The notes under the pieces: generated by a model
What the model was told of the DNA's origin: nothing
The model's input: the letters and a program-made list of their open reading frames with translations, nothing else
Databases searched by the model: none
Shown here: piece after piece, positions 51,591-60,288 of the stretch
Layout of the letters: each line of letters starts with the position of its first letter
Numbering within the stretch: the stretch's first letter is position 1
Assembly (NCBI GenBank): GCA_041576815.1
Contig: JBFGKE010000009.1
Location: forward strand, 1-64,000
DNA: 64,000 nt
From: SG8-38 sp041576815
GTDB lineage: Bacteria; Myxococcota_A; Polyangia; Polyangiales; Houyiibacteriaceae
Direction of reading: 5' to 3'
Program-made: the position numbers and the translations under genes

Positions 51591-52784
51591 ATGAAGCAGA
51601 GCCCGCTCGTACACGTCCTGGGCGCCGGACCGTGGCAACTCCCGACGATTCGTCGCGCTCAGGAGCTCGGGTGCCGCGTTCTCGTGACCGACATGGCCCA
51701 AGATCGGCCTGGATACGCGATCGCCGATTGGCACGAGATTGCAGATGTGTCCGACCCGGAAGCGACCCTTGCCGTCTCGAGGCGGGTGGGAGTCGATGCG
51801 ATCGTCTGTGACACGACTGACGCCGGGGTCGTGACCGCTGCGTTCGTCGCCGAGGTGCTGGGGCTTCCGGGCATTGGCGTGGAGGTCGCCCGCATGTTTA
51901 CCGACAAGGCGTTGATGCGGGCGACCTGTGCTGCCGCCGGCCTCGCGCAGCCTGCGTTTCGGCGGGTTGCCAGCATCGACGAGATGGAGCAGGCCGTCGT
52001 TGATTTCGGTCTACCGGTCGTCGTCAAGCCGCTCGATCGGATGGCGGGCGTCGGGGTGCGATACGTCGAACGGCCGAGCGACGTGCCGGATGTGTTCGCG
52101 CATGCTCAGGCGAGCAGTCCTTCGGACACGCTCGTCGTCGAGCAGCAGCTACGAGGCACGGAGTGCACGGTGGAGGGATGCGTGGTCGATGGCGAGGTGT
52201 TCGTGCTCGCCGTCTCCGACAAGGAGCACTTCGAGGCGGCCCCGACGGTGGCTCGGCGGATCCGCTTTCCGGCTGCGATATCGGAAGCGGCTCACGGCCG
52301 GCTGCTCGACGTTCACCGGCAGGTGGTGGCGGCGCTCGGAATGCGGCACGGCCTGACGCACGCCGAGTACTTCGTGGATGGCAACGACGCTCAGCTCGTC
52401 GAGATCGCGGCGCGAGGCGGCGGAAGCGAGATCTTCACACACGCCCTTCCCGCACGAACCGGCGTCGACCTGCTGACGGCCAACCTGCGGTTTTGTCTTG
52501 GCGAAGGTTTCGAGCGACCCAAGCCGGAGCCCCACCGGCCGTGCGTTCACATCGAGTTTCTGCACCTCGATCCCGGCACGGTTCGCTCCGTCTCCGGCGT
52601 CGACGAAGCCCGCCGAAGCGAAGGCGTCATTTCGCTGTTTTGCGACGTTCGGCCGGGAACCGACATCCCGGCGATCGAAAACGACAAGCACCGCAAGGCG
52701 CACGTGATCGCCGTCGGGGAAACGCGAGACGAGGCCCAAGAGCGAGCCCTGAGGGCCGCCTCGCGACTGCGGATCGAGCACTAA
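51591..52784 (+). CDS. ATP-grasp ligase
   Basis: A 397-residue ATP-grasp protein. It has a preceding Rossmann-like domain (LVHVLGAGPWQLPTIRRAQELGC), the lid and binding strands FGLPVVVKPLDRMAGVGVRYVE and LVVEQQLRGTECTVEGCVVDG, and the metal-binding acid region VEIAARGGGSEIF. Such enzymes join a carboxylate to an amine or thiol through an acyl phosphate, as in amino-acid ligases or PurK/CarB relatives. It is divergent from the amidohydrolase; a bond-making and a bond-breaking enzyme side by side may act on the same metabolite. Substrate unknown. Confidence 0.87.
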   Translation: MKQSPLVHVLGAGPWQLPTIRRAQELGCRVLVTDMAQDRPGYAIADWHEIADVSDPEATLAVSRRVGVDAIVCDTTDAGVVTAAFVAEVLGLPGIGVEVARMFTDKALMRATCAAAGLAQPAFRRVASIDEMEQAVVDFGLPVVVKPLDRMAGVGVRYVERPSDVPDVFAHAQASSPSDTLVVEQQLRGTECTVEGCVVDGEVFVLAVSDKEHFEAAPTVARRIRFPAAISEAAHGRLLDVHRQVVAALGMRHGLTHAEYFVDGNDAQLVEIAARGGGSEIFTHALPARTGVDLLTANLRFCLGEGFERPKPEPHRPCVHIEFLHLDPGTVRSVSGVDEARRSEGVISLFCDVRPGTDIPAIENDKHRKAHVIAVGETRDEAQERALRAASRLRIEH

Positions 52785-52820
52785 CGCTGTCGCTGGCACC
52801 GTCACTGGCGCTGAACGCTG

Positions 52821-53666
52821 TCACCCCGGGGGCACCAGGGTGTCGCGGCCGGCTGGGACGTCGAGGATCGCCCTCAGGACGCGCTGCTCGACCTGGCGTT
52901 CCAGTCGCATCGGCGTCGGGAGGCGTAGGATGAGGTTGACCGTTTTCTGGTCGACCACTTGGTACGTGATGCGGGGCTCCACGAGGGGCGGATTGAGGCC
53001 GTGGCGGCGATAACGCATCGCGATCGGCCGGCGTACGTCGTTGATGAAGTCCGCGCACGCCTGGTTGGCGGCAGCCAGGACTTTGCGCTCGAGATCGGCG
53101 AGGTCGGAGTCCCGATCGGCCGGGATCTTCATCAGATGCAGCATGAACTCGCCGGTCAAGCTCTCGTTGAGGATGGGCTCGGTGAGGAAGAGGCTGTTAG
53201 GGATGCTGATCGTCCTTCCGGTGCGCTGATGCCCCTGCGCCACCTCGAGCACCGTAGTGCTGAGCAGCCCCGGGTCGATGACGTCACCCCGAATGTTCCC
53301 CACGTTGATGCGGTCACCGACCTGGAAGGCGTTCGAGCTCATCCGATATGCAGCGCCCTGAATGCACGCAATCGTCTCTTTCGTGCCCCACACGATCGCC
53401 ATCGCGAGAACGGCAAACGAAACGGCGAGCGCCTGGAGCTCGGCTGCCCAAATCGTGAACAAGCCAAAGGCCAAGATCACATAGGAAAAACCGCGAATCT
53501 GCGCGGTCCATCGAAGCTGAAGCTTGTCGGAGCTCGGAAGCCTGCGGCGGACGAATCGAACGGCCACCCGCCGCAGAATGAGCACGACGAGAAACAGGAC
53601 GAGCGTCGCAATCGCGTTCCGCAAGAACACTCGGTCGTTCAAGAACTCGGTGAGCGCCGTCTGCAT
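52821..53666 (-). CDS. MscS-family mechanosensitive channel
   Basis: A 281-residue protein with three N-terminal helices and the MscS beta-domain. The pore-lining and following segments FQVGDRINVGNIRGDVIDPGLLSTTVLE and RTISIPNSLFLTEPILN are characteristic. It should release solutes on hypo-osmotic shock or act as a small regulatory channel. It starts 3 bp after the membrane fusion protein stop and has the same direction, so it may be part of the same operon, although it is functionally distinct. Confidence 0.9.
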   Translation of the reverse strand: MQTALTEFLNDRVFLRNAIATLVLFLVVLILRRVAVRFVRRRLPSSDKLQLRWTAQIRGFSYVILAFGLFTIWAAELQALAVSFAVLAMAIVWGTKETIACIQGAAYRMSSNAFQVGDRINVGNIRGDVIDPGLLSTTVLEVAQGHQRTGRTISIPNSLFLTEPILNESLTGEFMLHLMKIPADRDSDLADLERKVLAAANQACADFINDVRRPIAMRYRRHGLNPPLVEPRITYQVVDQKTVNLILRLPTPMRLERQVEQRVLRAILDVPAGRDTLVPPG

Positions 53667-53669
53667 CCC

Positions 53670-54878
53670 TCACCTTGCCCGCACGGACACGCCATCCCGC
53701 ACGCTGTCGCTTGGATAGGCGATCACCTCATCGCCCTCTTCGAGGCCGGAGCGTATCTCGGTTTGGAGGCCATTGGTCTCTCCGATCTCGACTTTGCGTA
53801 GCACGGCGGTCCCATCCTCGACCACGAAGGTCGCCCACGCCTCGTCGGAGCGGAACACCGCGCTTGCCGGTACGCTCAGCACATCCTCGCCCTCCCACAC
53901 GGAGATCCGTGCTTCGACCCGATAGCCGTCGCCGAGGCTGGCCCACTTTTCTCGCTCCTCCTCCAGGTCGATGATCACGTTGACGCGCTGCTCTTCGACG
54001 CCGAGGGCGGATACTTTCGTGAACGCGGACGGCTCGACGATACGAACGCGCCCGCGCAAGGGATTCTGGCGGCCCCACCGCTCGATGAGCGCGGGCGCAC
54101 CAGGCGAGATCCTCGTGGCGTCTTGGCTGAGCACGTCGACCACGATTTCGAGGGCCGCGGGGTTGCCGACCTCGAGAATCGGCGTCCCGCCTTGCACGAC
54201 GCCCTCGCTCTCCTGAAAGACCTTGAGAACCTGACCGTCCACTGGCGAGACGATGTCGAGCTGCTCGCCTTCTTCAGCTTTCCCGCTGAGTTGAACGAGC
54301 GCGGTCTGGGCGAGCTTGAGCTGGTGCTCGGCGACGCGCGCACCGAACTCGGCGGAGTTTACCTCTTCCTCGCTGCTGCGATAGGTCGAGACGGCGCGAT
54401 CGGCATCGCTCCGCGCCAGACCTCCCTTCTGCACCACGGCGAGCGCTCGCTCGGATTCCTGCTTCGCGAAATCACGCTGGAACTTGGCTCGGTTCACCGC
54501 CGCCTGTGCCTGACGTCGAGCCGCCAACGCTGCGTCGACGCGAGCCTTGGCTTCAGCTCGCGTGCGCGAATCCAAGAGCGGCGGTGGTAGCGGAACGAGC
54601 CGCGCAAGCACCGCTTCCCGTTCGATCGGGTCGCCTGCATCGAGCTCGAGCCGGGCCAGGTTGCCCGTGATGGGCGCGGACACGAGGTAGCGGTCCTTCA
54701 CGCGGGTTCGGCCGTCCTCGTTGACCGTGACGACGAGAGGTCCACGCGACGCCGATGCAACCTCCACCTCGACCGGATTCGGGATCCACGCCACGACGAT
54801 CAAAGCCACCAACGCCAGCACTGCCAGAGCGATCAAGCTTCTTCGAATCCACTTCCTCAAGCCAGACGCGTCATCCAT
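53670..54878 (-). CDS. Membrane fusion protein of a MacA-like efflux system
   Basis: A 402-residue periplasmic adaptor with an N-terminal membrane anchor (SLIALAVLALVALIVVAWI), a barrel-sandwich/lipoyl region split by a long coiled coil (residues about 100-210, rich in Ala, Arg and Glu), a beta-barrel and a membrane-proximal domain. SPVDGQVLKVFQESEGVVQGG is the second half-lipoyl motif. Together with the FtsX-type permease and ATPase encoded upstream it forms a MacAB-type pump; an outer-membrane TolC-type protein is not in this window. A GGAG lies 9 nt before the start. Confidence 0.9.
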   Translation of the reverse strand: MDDASGLRKWIRRSLIALAVLALVALIVVAWIPNPVEVEVASASRGPLVVTVNEDGRTRVKDRYLVSAPITGNLARLELDAGDPIEREAVLARLVPLPPPLLDSRTRAEAKARVDAALAARRQAQAAVNRAKFQRDFAKQESERALAVVQKGGLARSDADRAVSTYRSSEEEVNSAEFGARVAEHQLKLAQTALVQLSGKAEEGEQLDIVSPVDGQVLKVFQESEGVVQGGTPILEVGNPAALEIVVDVLSQDATRISPGAPALIERWGRQNPLRGRVRIVEPSAFTKVSALGVEEQRVNVIIDLEEEREKWASLGDGYRVEARISVWEGEDVLSVPASAVFRSDEAWATFVVEDGTAVLRKVEIGETNGLQTEIRSGLEEGDEVIAYPSDSVRDGVSVRAR

Positions 54879-54891
54879 GCGCCACCACTCC

Positions 54892-57258
54892 TTACTCTCT
54901 CGTTTTCAGTACGCCCACGAGGTCCAAGGCGTCGATTCTTCGCCGAACCAGCAGCGCGCTCAAGACAGCCGCGGCCAAGACTACCACGGCGGAAAATGCA
55001 TAGGTCCGGGGCGAGATCAGCATCGGCATTCGAAATTGCTCGGGGTCGGCCTGGAGCTCGAGGAGCGCTTTGGCCCCCCACGTCCCGAGCACCATCCCGA
55101 CCGGGATACCGAGAATCACCTGAATCGCCTGCTCGCCGAGGAGAATCGCCGACACCTCGGCCCGTGAAAAACCAAGCACACGAAGGGTTGCAAGGTCGCG
55201 GCTACGAACCGACAGGCTGACCCGCGCGTTGTTGTAGACGACGGCGACGGCGATTGCGGTCGCAAACAGCGTGAGGATCAGGGTAATGACCTGCATGGTC
55301 CGGCCCGTCTGCTCCTCGAACTTCTCCAGCAAAGTCCGCTTTCGGTGGATGCTCTGCACCGCGGGAATGTCGATGAGCCGCGCGTGGAGCTCCGCCTCCC
55401 ACTGCGGATCGACACGAAGGAGAGCCGTGTTGACGGTGGGCTTTTCACGAAGCAGCTCGTGGAGCCCAGCCTTCTGCATGTAGCCCTGCAGGCCGAACGC
55501 TTCGTCGATCGTCCCGCTGATGCGAACCTCGCGCGTCCCGCGGTCGCCTTCCTTCAGCTCGACCTCGATGAGGTCGCCTGGTTTCGCACCGAGGATGTCG
55601 GCGAGGACGTCGGTGATGAGGATTCCGCTTTGCGGAATGCGGGCGGGACGGAACTTTCGATTGAAAAGCCTGCGCAGGTGGCTGTCCGGCGGAAGGCCAA
55701 CCAAGATACTGTCACGCCAGCGGGCCCCCGAACGAAAGCGGACGGGCGTCGCACGAAACCCATCCACTTGGTCCACACCCGGAAGGTGCTCGAGATAACC
55801 GAGGCTTCGCTGGTCGACCTCGGTCGAGAAGCTCACGCTGATGTCTTCCCGCTGCTGGCGTCCGAACTGAAGCTCGAGGATCGGCCCGTGCGCATCTTTG
55901 CCGAAGCGCCCGAGAATGATGATCGCGAGGGCAAACGCGATGCCTGCAGACGAAAGCACGGTTCGAAGCGGGCGGCGCCAGATTTCACGAAACACCATCA
56001 TCGTGGTCTGCCGGAGTCGCCGAAGGCCCGCGAAGCGCTCCACTGGAGAAGCTCGGTATCGCGTGGGGGACGGGGGCCGCATCGCCTCTGCTGGCGGGAG
56101 CGCCATCGCGCTCCGGAGCGCAAACCCGACTCCGAGCACCGCCGCCGCGAAGCTTGCGATGACCGCATTGATCGCAACCGGGAGGTCGATTCGGCCTCTC
56201 GTCATCGGAAGGCGAAAGAAGCCTGCGTAGAGGTCCAGCATCGCATCCGCCAACCACGCGCCGAGCCCCACGCCGAGCGCAGAGCCCAGCACCACGATGA
56301 TGCAAACCATCTTCAGGTAGTGAAAACCAATCGTGAGGTTGCCGTAGCCGACGGCTTTGATGACGGCGATCTGGCCGCGCTGAAGGGCAACCATCCGCGA
56401 GAACACGACGTTCAAGAGAAACGCGGCGACAGCCAGGAAAACCGCTGGGAGGAAGAGCACCATGGCCTCGATCTGGGCGATCTCGCCGTCGAGGATCGAG
56501 CTCGAGATTTGAATATCGCGGCCGAACGCGCCAAGCCCGCCGTAGGGGGCGAGGATTCGATCGACGGCGATGAGCACGGCAGCCTCGTCGGCGCCGGGCT
56601 CGAGGCGCAGCACCAAGTCGTTGAACGCCCCCTCCATTTGGAACGCCGCGGCGATGGCGCTCTTGGACATCCACATGGGTGCAAAGCGCTCGTCATCGGA
56701 CGAAACGCCACCGGGCTCGATCGCGAAGACGTACTCGGGGCTGAGGGCGAGGCCAACGACGATGAGCTCGTGGAGCTTACCGTTCAGCACCGCCGGGATC
56801 GTCGAGCCCGGGACGAGGTCGTGCTCCTTGGCGAACGGCTCGTAGACGAGCACCTCGTTCGAGCGGCCCGCCTCCGGGAAGCGCCCCGATTTGACGAGCA
56901 CGTCGTTCAGGGGGGGCCAGCCCTGGGATGGAAGCGAGACGATCTGGCCGTGCGCCGGGGTGAGCATACCCTCGATGGGAAGGAGAACTTCCTCGACGAT
57001 GCGCGGATACACGGACGCCACGCCGCTGATGTCGTGGACACGATCGGCGATCGAGTCAGGCGCTCGCTTCAAGCGGGTGAACACGTCGGCGAATCGGTAT
57101 TGTTCGTAGTACGCAGCCCGAGAGTCGCCGAGTGCCCGCCACGCGCTCCGCAGGGTGATGTAGTTGGCAACGCCCACGGCGACCACGAGCGCAATCGTCA
57201 GGGACTGCGCTTTCAGGCGCATGAGATCTCGAAGCAGCTTGCGATCGAGAACGCTCAC
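54892..57258 (-). CDS. FtsX-type ABC transporter permease (two-repeat)
   Basis: A 788-residue permease with about ten helices in two FtsX-like repeats and two large extracytoplasmic domains. FtsX blocks: FLAVAAFLLNVVFSRMVALQRGQIAVIKAVGYGNL (about residue 265) and VVYNNARVSLSVRSRDLATLRVLGFSRAEVSAILLGEQ near the C-terminus. The duplicated type is closer to LolC-like or multi-domain DUF214 permeases than to four-helix MacB, so lipid or peptide substrates are possible. The GTG at 57258 overlaps the ATPase stop as GTGA; sequence upstream in frame is shadow. Substrate unknown. Confidence 0.88.
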   Translation of the reverse strand: MSVLDRKLLRDLMRLKAQSLTIALVVAVGVANYITLRSAWRALGDSRAAYYEQYRFADVFTRLKRAPDSIADRVHDISGVASVYPRIVEEVLLPIEGMLTPAHGQIVSLPSQGWPPLNDVLVKSGRFPEAGRSNEVLVYEPFAKEHDLVPGSTIPAVLNGKLHELIVVGLALSPEYVFAIEPGGVSSDDERFAPMWMSKSAIAAAFQMEGAFNDLVLRLEPGADEAAVLIAVDRILAPYGGLGAFGRDIQISSSILDGEIAQIEAMVLFLPAVFLAVAAFLLNVVFSRMVALQRGQIAVIKAVGYGNLTIGFHYLKMVCIIVVLGSALGVGLGAWLADAMLDLYAGFFRLPMTRGRIDLPVAINAVIASFAAAVLGVGFALRSAMALPPAEAMRPPSPTRYRASPVERFAGLRRLRQTTMMVFREIWRRPLRTVLSSAGIAFALAIIILGRFGKDAHGPILELQFGRQQREDISVSFSTEVDQRSLGYLEHLPGVDQVDGFRATPVRFRSGARWRDSILVGLPPDSHLRRLFNRKFRPARIPQSGILITDVLADILGAKPGDLIEVELKEGDRGTREVRISGTIDEAFGLQGYMQKAGLHELLREKPTVNTALLRVDPQWEAELHARLIDIPAVQSIHRKRTLLEKFEEQTGRTMQVITLILTLFATAIAVAVVYNNARVSLSVRSRDLATLRVLGFSRAEVSAILLGEQAIQVILGIPVGMVLGTWGAKALLELQADPEQFRMPMLISPRTYAFSAVVVLAAAVLSALLVRRRIDALDLVGVLKTRE

Positions 57259-57986
57259 CACGTCAGCTCGGCAGGCGACACCTTTATATCGTTGGTGTGG
57301 TCGCTCGCGACCATTCCGTCGGAGAGGGAGACGATTCGATCCGCCATCGACGCGATCGGAGCATGGTGCGTGATCACCGCAGTCGTCGTTCCAAGCGAAC
57401 GGTTGACCTCGTCGATGACCTCGAGGACGCGAATGCCGGTCTTGAAGTCGAGCGCACCGGTCGGCTCGTCGCAAAGGAGGATTTCCGGCTGCTTGGCCAC
57501 GGCCCGTGCAATGGCCACGCGCTGCTGCTCGCCACCCGACAGCTGTGCAGGGAAATGATCCATGCGGTCGGTCAGTCCGACTAGCTCGAGCGCGTCACCC
57601 GGATTCAGCGGGTTCTTCGAAATCTCGGTGACGAGCGCGACGTTCTCGCGCGCTGTGAGGCTCGGCACGAGATTGTAGAACTGAAAGACGAATCCGACGT
57701 GCTCGCGGCGAAAACGGGTGAGCGCACGCTCGTCGGCGGCTGCGATGTCTTCGTTGCGGTAGTGGACGCGGCCCGAGCTCGGGACGTCGAGCGCACCGAG
57801 GATGTTGAGAAGCGTCGACTTGCCGCTACCCGATGGGCCGAGGAGCACCATGAGCTCACCCTCGTAAAGAGGGACCGTGACGCCGCGGAGTGCGTGCACG
57901 TCGACGTCGCCCATTCTGTAAACTTTCGTGACGTTCTCGGCGCCGAGGATGGGAACGCGCGGGCGGTCTGGGCTGGGCTGGGGCAT
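57255..57986 (-). CDS. ABC transporter ATP-binding protein (MacB/LolD type)
   Basis: A 243-residue ATPase with Walker A GPSGSGKST (residues 50-58), signature LSGGEQQRVAIARAVAK, Walker B ILLCDEPTGALD and the switch His in AVITHHAPI. It is first in a three-gene operon with permease and membrane fusion protein. It would power the mechanotransmission cycle of the MacAB-like pump. The adjacent 68 bp to the divergent hydrolase carries the promoter, which I cannot place with confidence. Confidence 0.94.
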   Translation of the reverse strand: MPQPSPDRPRVPILGAENVTKVYRMGDVDVHALRGVTVPLYEGELMVLLGPSGSGKSTLLNILGALDVPSSGRVHYRNEDIAAADERALTRFRREHVGFVFQFYNLVPSLTARENVALVTEISKNPLNPGDALELVGLTDRMDHFPAQLSGGEQQRVAIARAVAKQPEILLCDEPTGALDFKTGIRVLEVIDEVNRSLGTTTAVITHHAPIASMADRIVSLSDGMVASDHTNDIKVSPAELTW

Positions 57987-58054
57987 CGAGTTTTCCGACG
58001 AATGCTGTGTTACGCTCTGCGCCGATCGAGGTCAACTCGTGCCGGGAGGGCGCC

Positions 58055-58921
58055 ATGCTCGTAGAGTCGGAGTTTCAAAACGTGACGAGCGGCGCGCAAA
58101 CTTGGCGCTACAACGACTCGGGGCAAGGGGAGCCGGTCGTGCTGTTCCACGGGTTCCCAGACACGCCGCATTCGTATGCAGGAATTGCACGCGCACTGAA
58201 CGGATCCGGTTATCGCACCGTTTTGCCTTACCTGCGCGGCTACCATCCCGATACGATGGTGAAGGGGCGCCCGTACGACGCGCTGCACTTGGCGGGAGAC
58301 GCGATTGGGCTGCTCGATGCACTCGGTTTGGAGTCGGCGGTGTTGGTCGGTCACGACTGGGGCGCGACGCTCGTGTACGGAGCGGCTGCGATGGCGCCGG
58401 AGCGTGTGCGGGCGATTGTGCCCATTGCAATCCCGCACCCGCGCACGCTGAAGCCCGACGGCGCGATCAAGGCCATGGGAATGCTGGTGATGGCGCGGCA
58501 CTTTCTCTACTTCAAGCTGCCTTGGGCGGAGGCTGGAACGCGGCGCAACGATTTCGCTTACGTGGAGGAGCTCTACCGTCGGTGGGCGCCCGGATGGCAG
58601 GGCCCCGAGCGTGACGCCGCGGTTGCGCGCGTGAAGGCAGCGTTCTCCGACCCCGAAGTGTTGTCGGCCGCCATCGACTACTACCGCGCGCTCGGGTCGG
58701 ACGTGGACCCGCGCGTGAAAGCCCCGATTCGCTGCAGCGGGCTGATGGTGGCTGGAGGCAAGGACTTCGGCGGCCACCTCGGGCCCTATAAGAAGTCCCA
58801 GTCTCTCTTCGGCGGCGGCGCCGAGCTGGTCGTCATGCCCGAGGCAGGTCACTGGCCCCACCGAGAGGACGAGTCCCAGTTCAAGGACGCCCTCCTCCGC
58901 TTCCTCCGCAGCCTCGCGTAA
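58055..58921 (+). CDS. Alpha/beta hydrolase of the epoxide hydrolase/dehalogenase group
   Basis: A 288-residue alpha/beta-hydrolase. The oxyanion loop HGFPDTPHSY (His32-Gly-Phe-Pro) and the nucleophile elbow VGHDWGAT with Asp101 rather than Ser place it with epoxide hydrolases and haloalkane dehalogenases; the catalytic His is in PEAGHWPHRE near the end. The ATG at 58055 is preferred over an earlier one because GGGAGGG lies just upstream. The stop is immediately followed by a palindromic repeat (58921-58939) that can act as a terminator. Substrate unknown. Confidence 0.87.
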   Translation: MLVESEFQNVTSGAQTWRYNDSGQGEPVVLFHGFPDTPHSYAGIARALNGSGYRTVLPYLRGYHPDTMVKGRPYDALHLAGDAIGLLDALGLESAVLVGHDWGATLVYGAAAMAPERVRAIVPIAIPHPRTLKPDGAIKAMGMLVMARHFLYFKLPWAEAGTRRNDFAYVEELYRRWAPGWQGPERDAAVARVKAAFSDPEVLSAAIDYYRALGSDVDPRVKAPIRCSGLMVAGGKDFGGHLGPYKKSQSLFGGGAELVVMPEAGHWPHREDESQFKDALLRFLRSLA

Positions 58922-58939
58922 AAAAGGGGACTGTCCCCT
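58921..58939. repeat. 19-bp palindromic repeat, copy A (also possible terminator)
   Basis: AAAAAGGGGACTGTCCCCT overlaps the final base of the hydrolase stop codon. Its core AGGGGAC-T-GTCCCCT is a perfect inverted repeat and is followed by TATATAATT. It is identical over 19 bp to copy B at 60295-60313. The two copies precisely bracket the arsM-marR pair. Confidence 0.85.
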
Positions 58940-58950
58940 ATATAATTCAG

Positions 58951-58980
58951 TTGACAATTTGGTTGACAGCCTCAACTAAT
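58951..58980 (+). promoter_or_regulatory. Predicted arsM-marR promoter
   Basis: In this AT-rich 90-bp gap TTGACA occurs at 58951-58956 and again at 58963-58968. The first is 18 bp before ACTAAT (58975-58980), a 4/6 match to the -10 box. The -10 lies inside the palindrome at 58973-58986, so a repressor bound there would block transcription. Confidence 0.5.
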
Positions 58981-58986
58981 TAGTTG
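58973..58986. promoter_or_regulatory. Perfect 14-bp palindrome, likely MarR operator
   Basis: CAACTAATTAGTTG is a perfect inverted repeat in the arsM promoter, with a related half (TTCAACTA) at 58992-58999 and GTTGA elements upstream. MarR-family dimers bind such AT-rich palindromes, often near their own gene. The marR gene is second in the operon, so autoregulation is likely. Confidence 0.6.
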
Positions 58987-59011
58987 CATCATTCAACTAT
59001 TGGAGGCGCGG

Positions 59012-59857
59012 ATGGACAAAGAACGAGTACATGAGGTCGTGAAGTCGGGGTACGGCGAGGTCGCGAAGAAGGGCGGAGGCTGTTGCGAGCCCGCGTCGAC
59101 CCCGTCCTCGGGCTGCTGCGGCGAGACGACGTCGAGCCCCCACGCCAAGACCGCGTCGATGCTCGGATATTCGCCGGAGGACATCACGGGGGCGGCCGCC
59201 GAGGCGAATCTCGGGCTCGGCTGTGGAAACCCGACCGCCCTCGCGAGCCTGAAACCGGGCGAGACGGTGGTTGACCTCGGCTCCGGCGCCGGATTCGACG
59301 CGCTCCTCTCGGCCGAGAAGCTCGGCCCCGAGGGGCGGTTCATCGGCGTGGACATGACTCCGGAGATGTTGGAGCGCGCGCGAACCAACGCGGTGAACGC
59401 CGGGCACGCTCGCACCGTGGAGTTTCGTGAGGGCCTCATCGAGAACCTGCCGGTGGCCTCGGAGAGCGTGGATGTGGTGATCTCCAACTGCGTCATCAAT
59501 CTCAGCCCGGACAAGCCGCAGGTCTTTCGCGAGGCTTACCGGGTGCTCAAGCCCGGTGGGCGTTTGGCCGTGAGCGACATCGTGCTCAGCGAGCCTCTGC
59601 CCGCGGCTGTCACCGATCTGGCTGCGAGTTGGATTGCGTGCGTGGGCGGTGCGTCGACCGAGAAGGAATATCTCGGTTACATGCGCGACGCGGGATTCAT
59701 GGACGTCGAGTTCACGCGTAAGCCCGCGGCGCCACTGCTGACCCCGAACCTGCAAGACCCGATGTGGAAGGCGGCGGTCGAGATGATCGGGCAAGAGCGG
59801 ATCGACGAAATCGCCGATACCGTCTTCAGCTACTCGATCACCGCGCGCAAGCGATGA
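59012..59857 (+). CDS. arsM: Arsenite S-adenosylmethionine methyltransferase
   Basis: A 281-residue enzyme that methylates As(III) with SAM, giving methylated and volatile arsenicals as detoxification. The SAM motif is VVDLGSGAGFDALLSAE; the three conserved arsenic-binding Cys are Cys71 (LGLGCGNP), Cys160 (SNCVINLSPDKPQ) and Cys210 (WIACVGG). An N-terminal Cys-rich stretch (Cys24-25, Cys35-36) may give an extra arsenic site. The ATG at 59012 is preceded by GGAGG 6 nt upstream. The stop overlaps marR as ATGA. Bracketed by two copies of the 19-bp repeat. Confidence 0.95.
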   Translation: MDKERVHEVVKSGYGEVAKKGGGCCEPASTPSSGCCGETTSSPHAKTASMLGYSPEDITGAAAEANLGLGCGNPTALASLKPGETVVDLGSGAGFDALLSAEKLGPEGRFIGVDMTPEMLERARTNAVNAGHARTVEFREGLIENLPVASESVDVVISNCVINLSPDKPQVFREAYRVLKPGGRLAVSDIVLSEPLPAAVTDLAASWIACVGGASTEKEYLGYMRDAGFMDVEFTRKPAAPLLTPNLQDPMWKAAVEMIGQERIDEIADTVFSYSITARKR

Positions 59858-60288
59858 CCTCGGTCTTCGAAGATGTGATAGCGTTCTGCCGCATGTTCTC
59901 CTCGTTTGAACGCGAGGAGATCTGCTGCGGAACGGTGACTCCCTCACAGTGTGTGCTTCTACAGACGTTGACCGAGGGGGAGTGGGACGTGTCTACGCTC
60001 GCCGCGCAGTCGCGTGTCACGAAAGGGGCGATGACGCGCCTGGTCGACGGACTCGAAGCGCGCGGTTGGGTCAAGCGCGAAAAAGCGAAAGACGACGGGC
60101 GGCGCGTCGTCGTGGCGCTGACCGCAAGCGGGAAAAAAGAGGCAGCCCGCCTTGCACGTCTCACCGAGCAAAGCATCGCGACGATCCTCGAGCGGATTCC
60201 AAAGACCGAGCGCGAGCAGGTGATCCGAAGCCTGCACCTACTCCGTCAGGCCGCCGAACAAACCCGTGCGCAGCTAGACTGCTGCTAG
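59854..60288 (+). CDS. MarR-family regulator with paired cysteines, likely arsenic-responsive
   Basis: A 144-residue winged-helix regulator: the DNA-binding part is WDVSTLAAQSRVTKGAMTRLVDGLEARGWVKREKAKDDGRRVVVALT. Cysteines are unusually placed: Cys12, Cys24-Cys25 and Cys33 in helix 1-2 (EEICCGTVTPSQC) and Cys143-Cys144 at the extreme C-terminus (LDCC). Two vicinal thiol pairs are what As(III) binds, so the protein may sense arsenite directly. It overlaps arsM by ATGA. A perfect palindrome in the operon promoter is its probable operator. Arsenic operons are usually controlled by ArsR, so a MarR here is less usual. Confidence 0.85.
   Translation: MTSVFEDVIAFCRMFSSFEREEICCGTVTPSQCVLLQTLTEGEWDVSTLAAQSRVTKGAMTRLVDGLEARGWVKREKAKDDGRRVVVALTASGKKEAARLARLTEQSIATILERIPKTEREQVIRSLHLLRQAAEQTRAQLDCC

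Noticed and set aside
55345..57558. 737-codon plus-strand open frame opposite the ABC permease
   Set aside because: Charged low-complexity translation with no domain; the minus strand encodes a clear FtsX-type permease.
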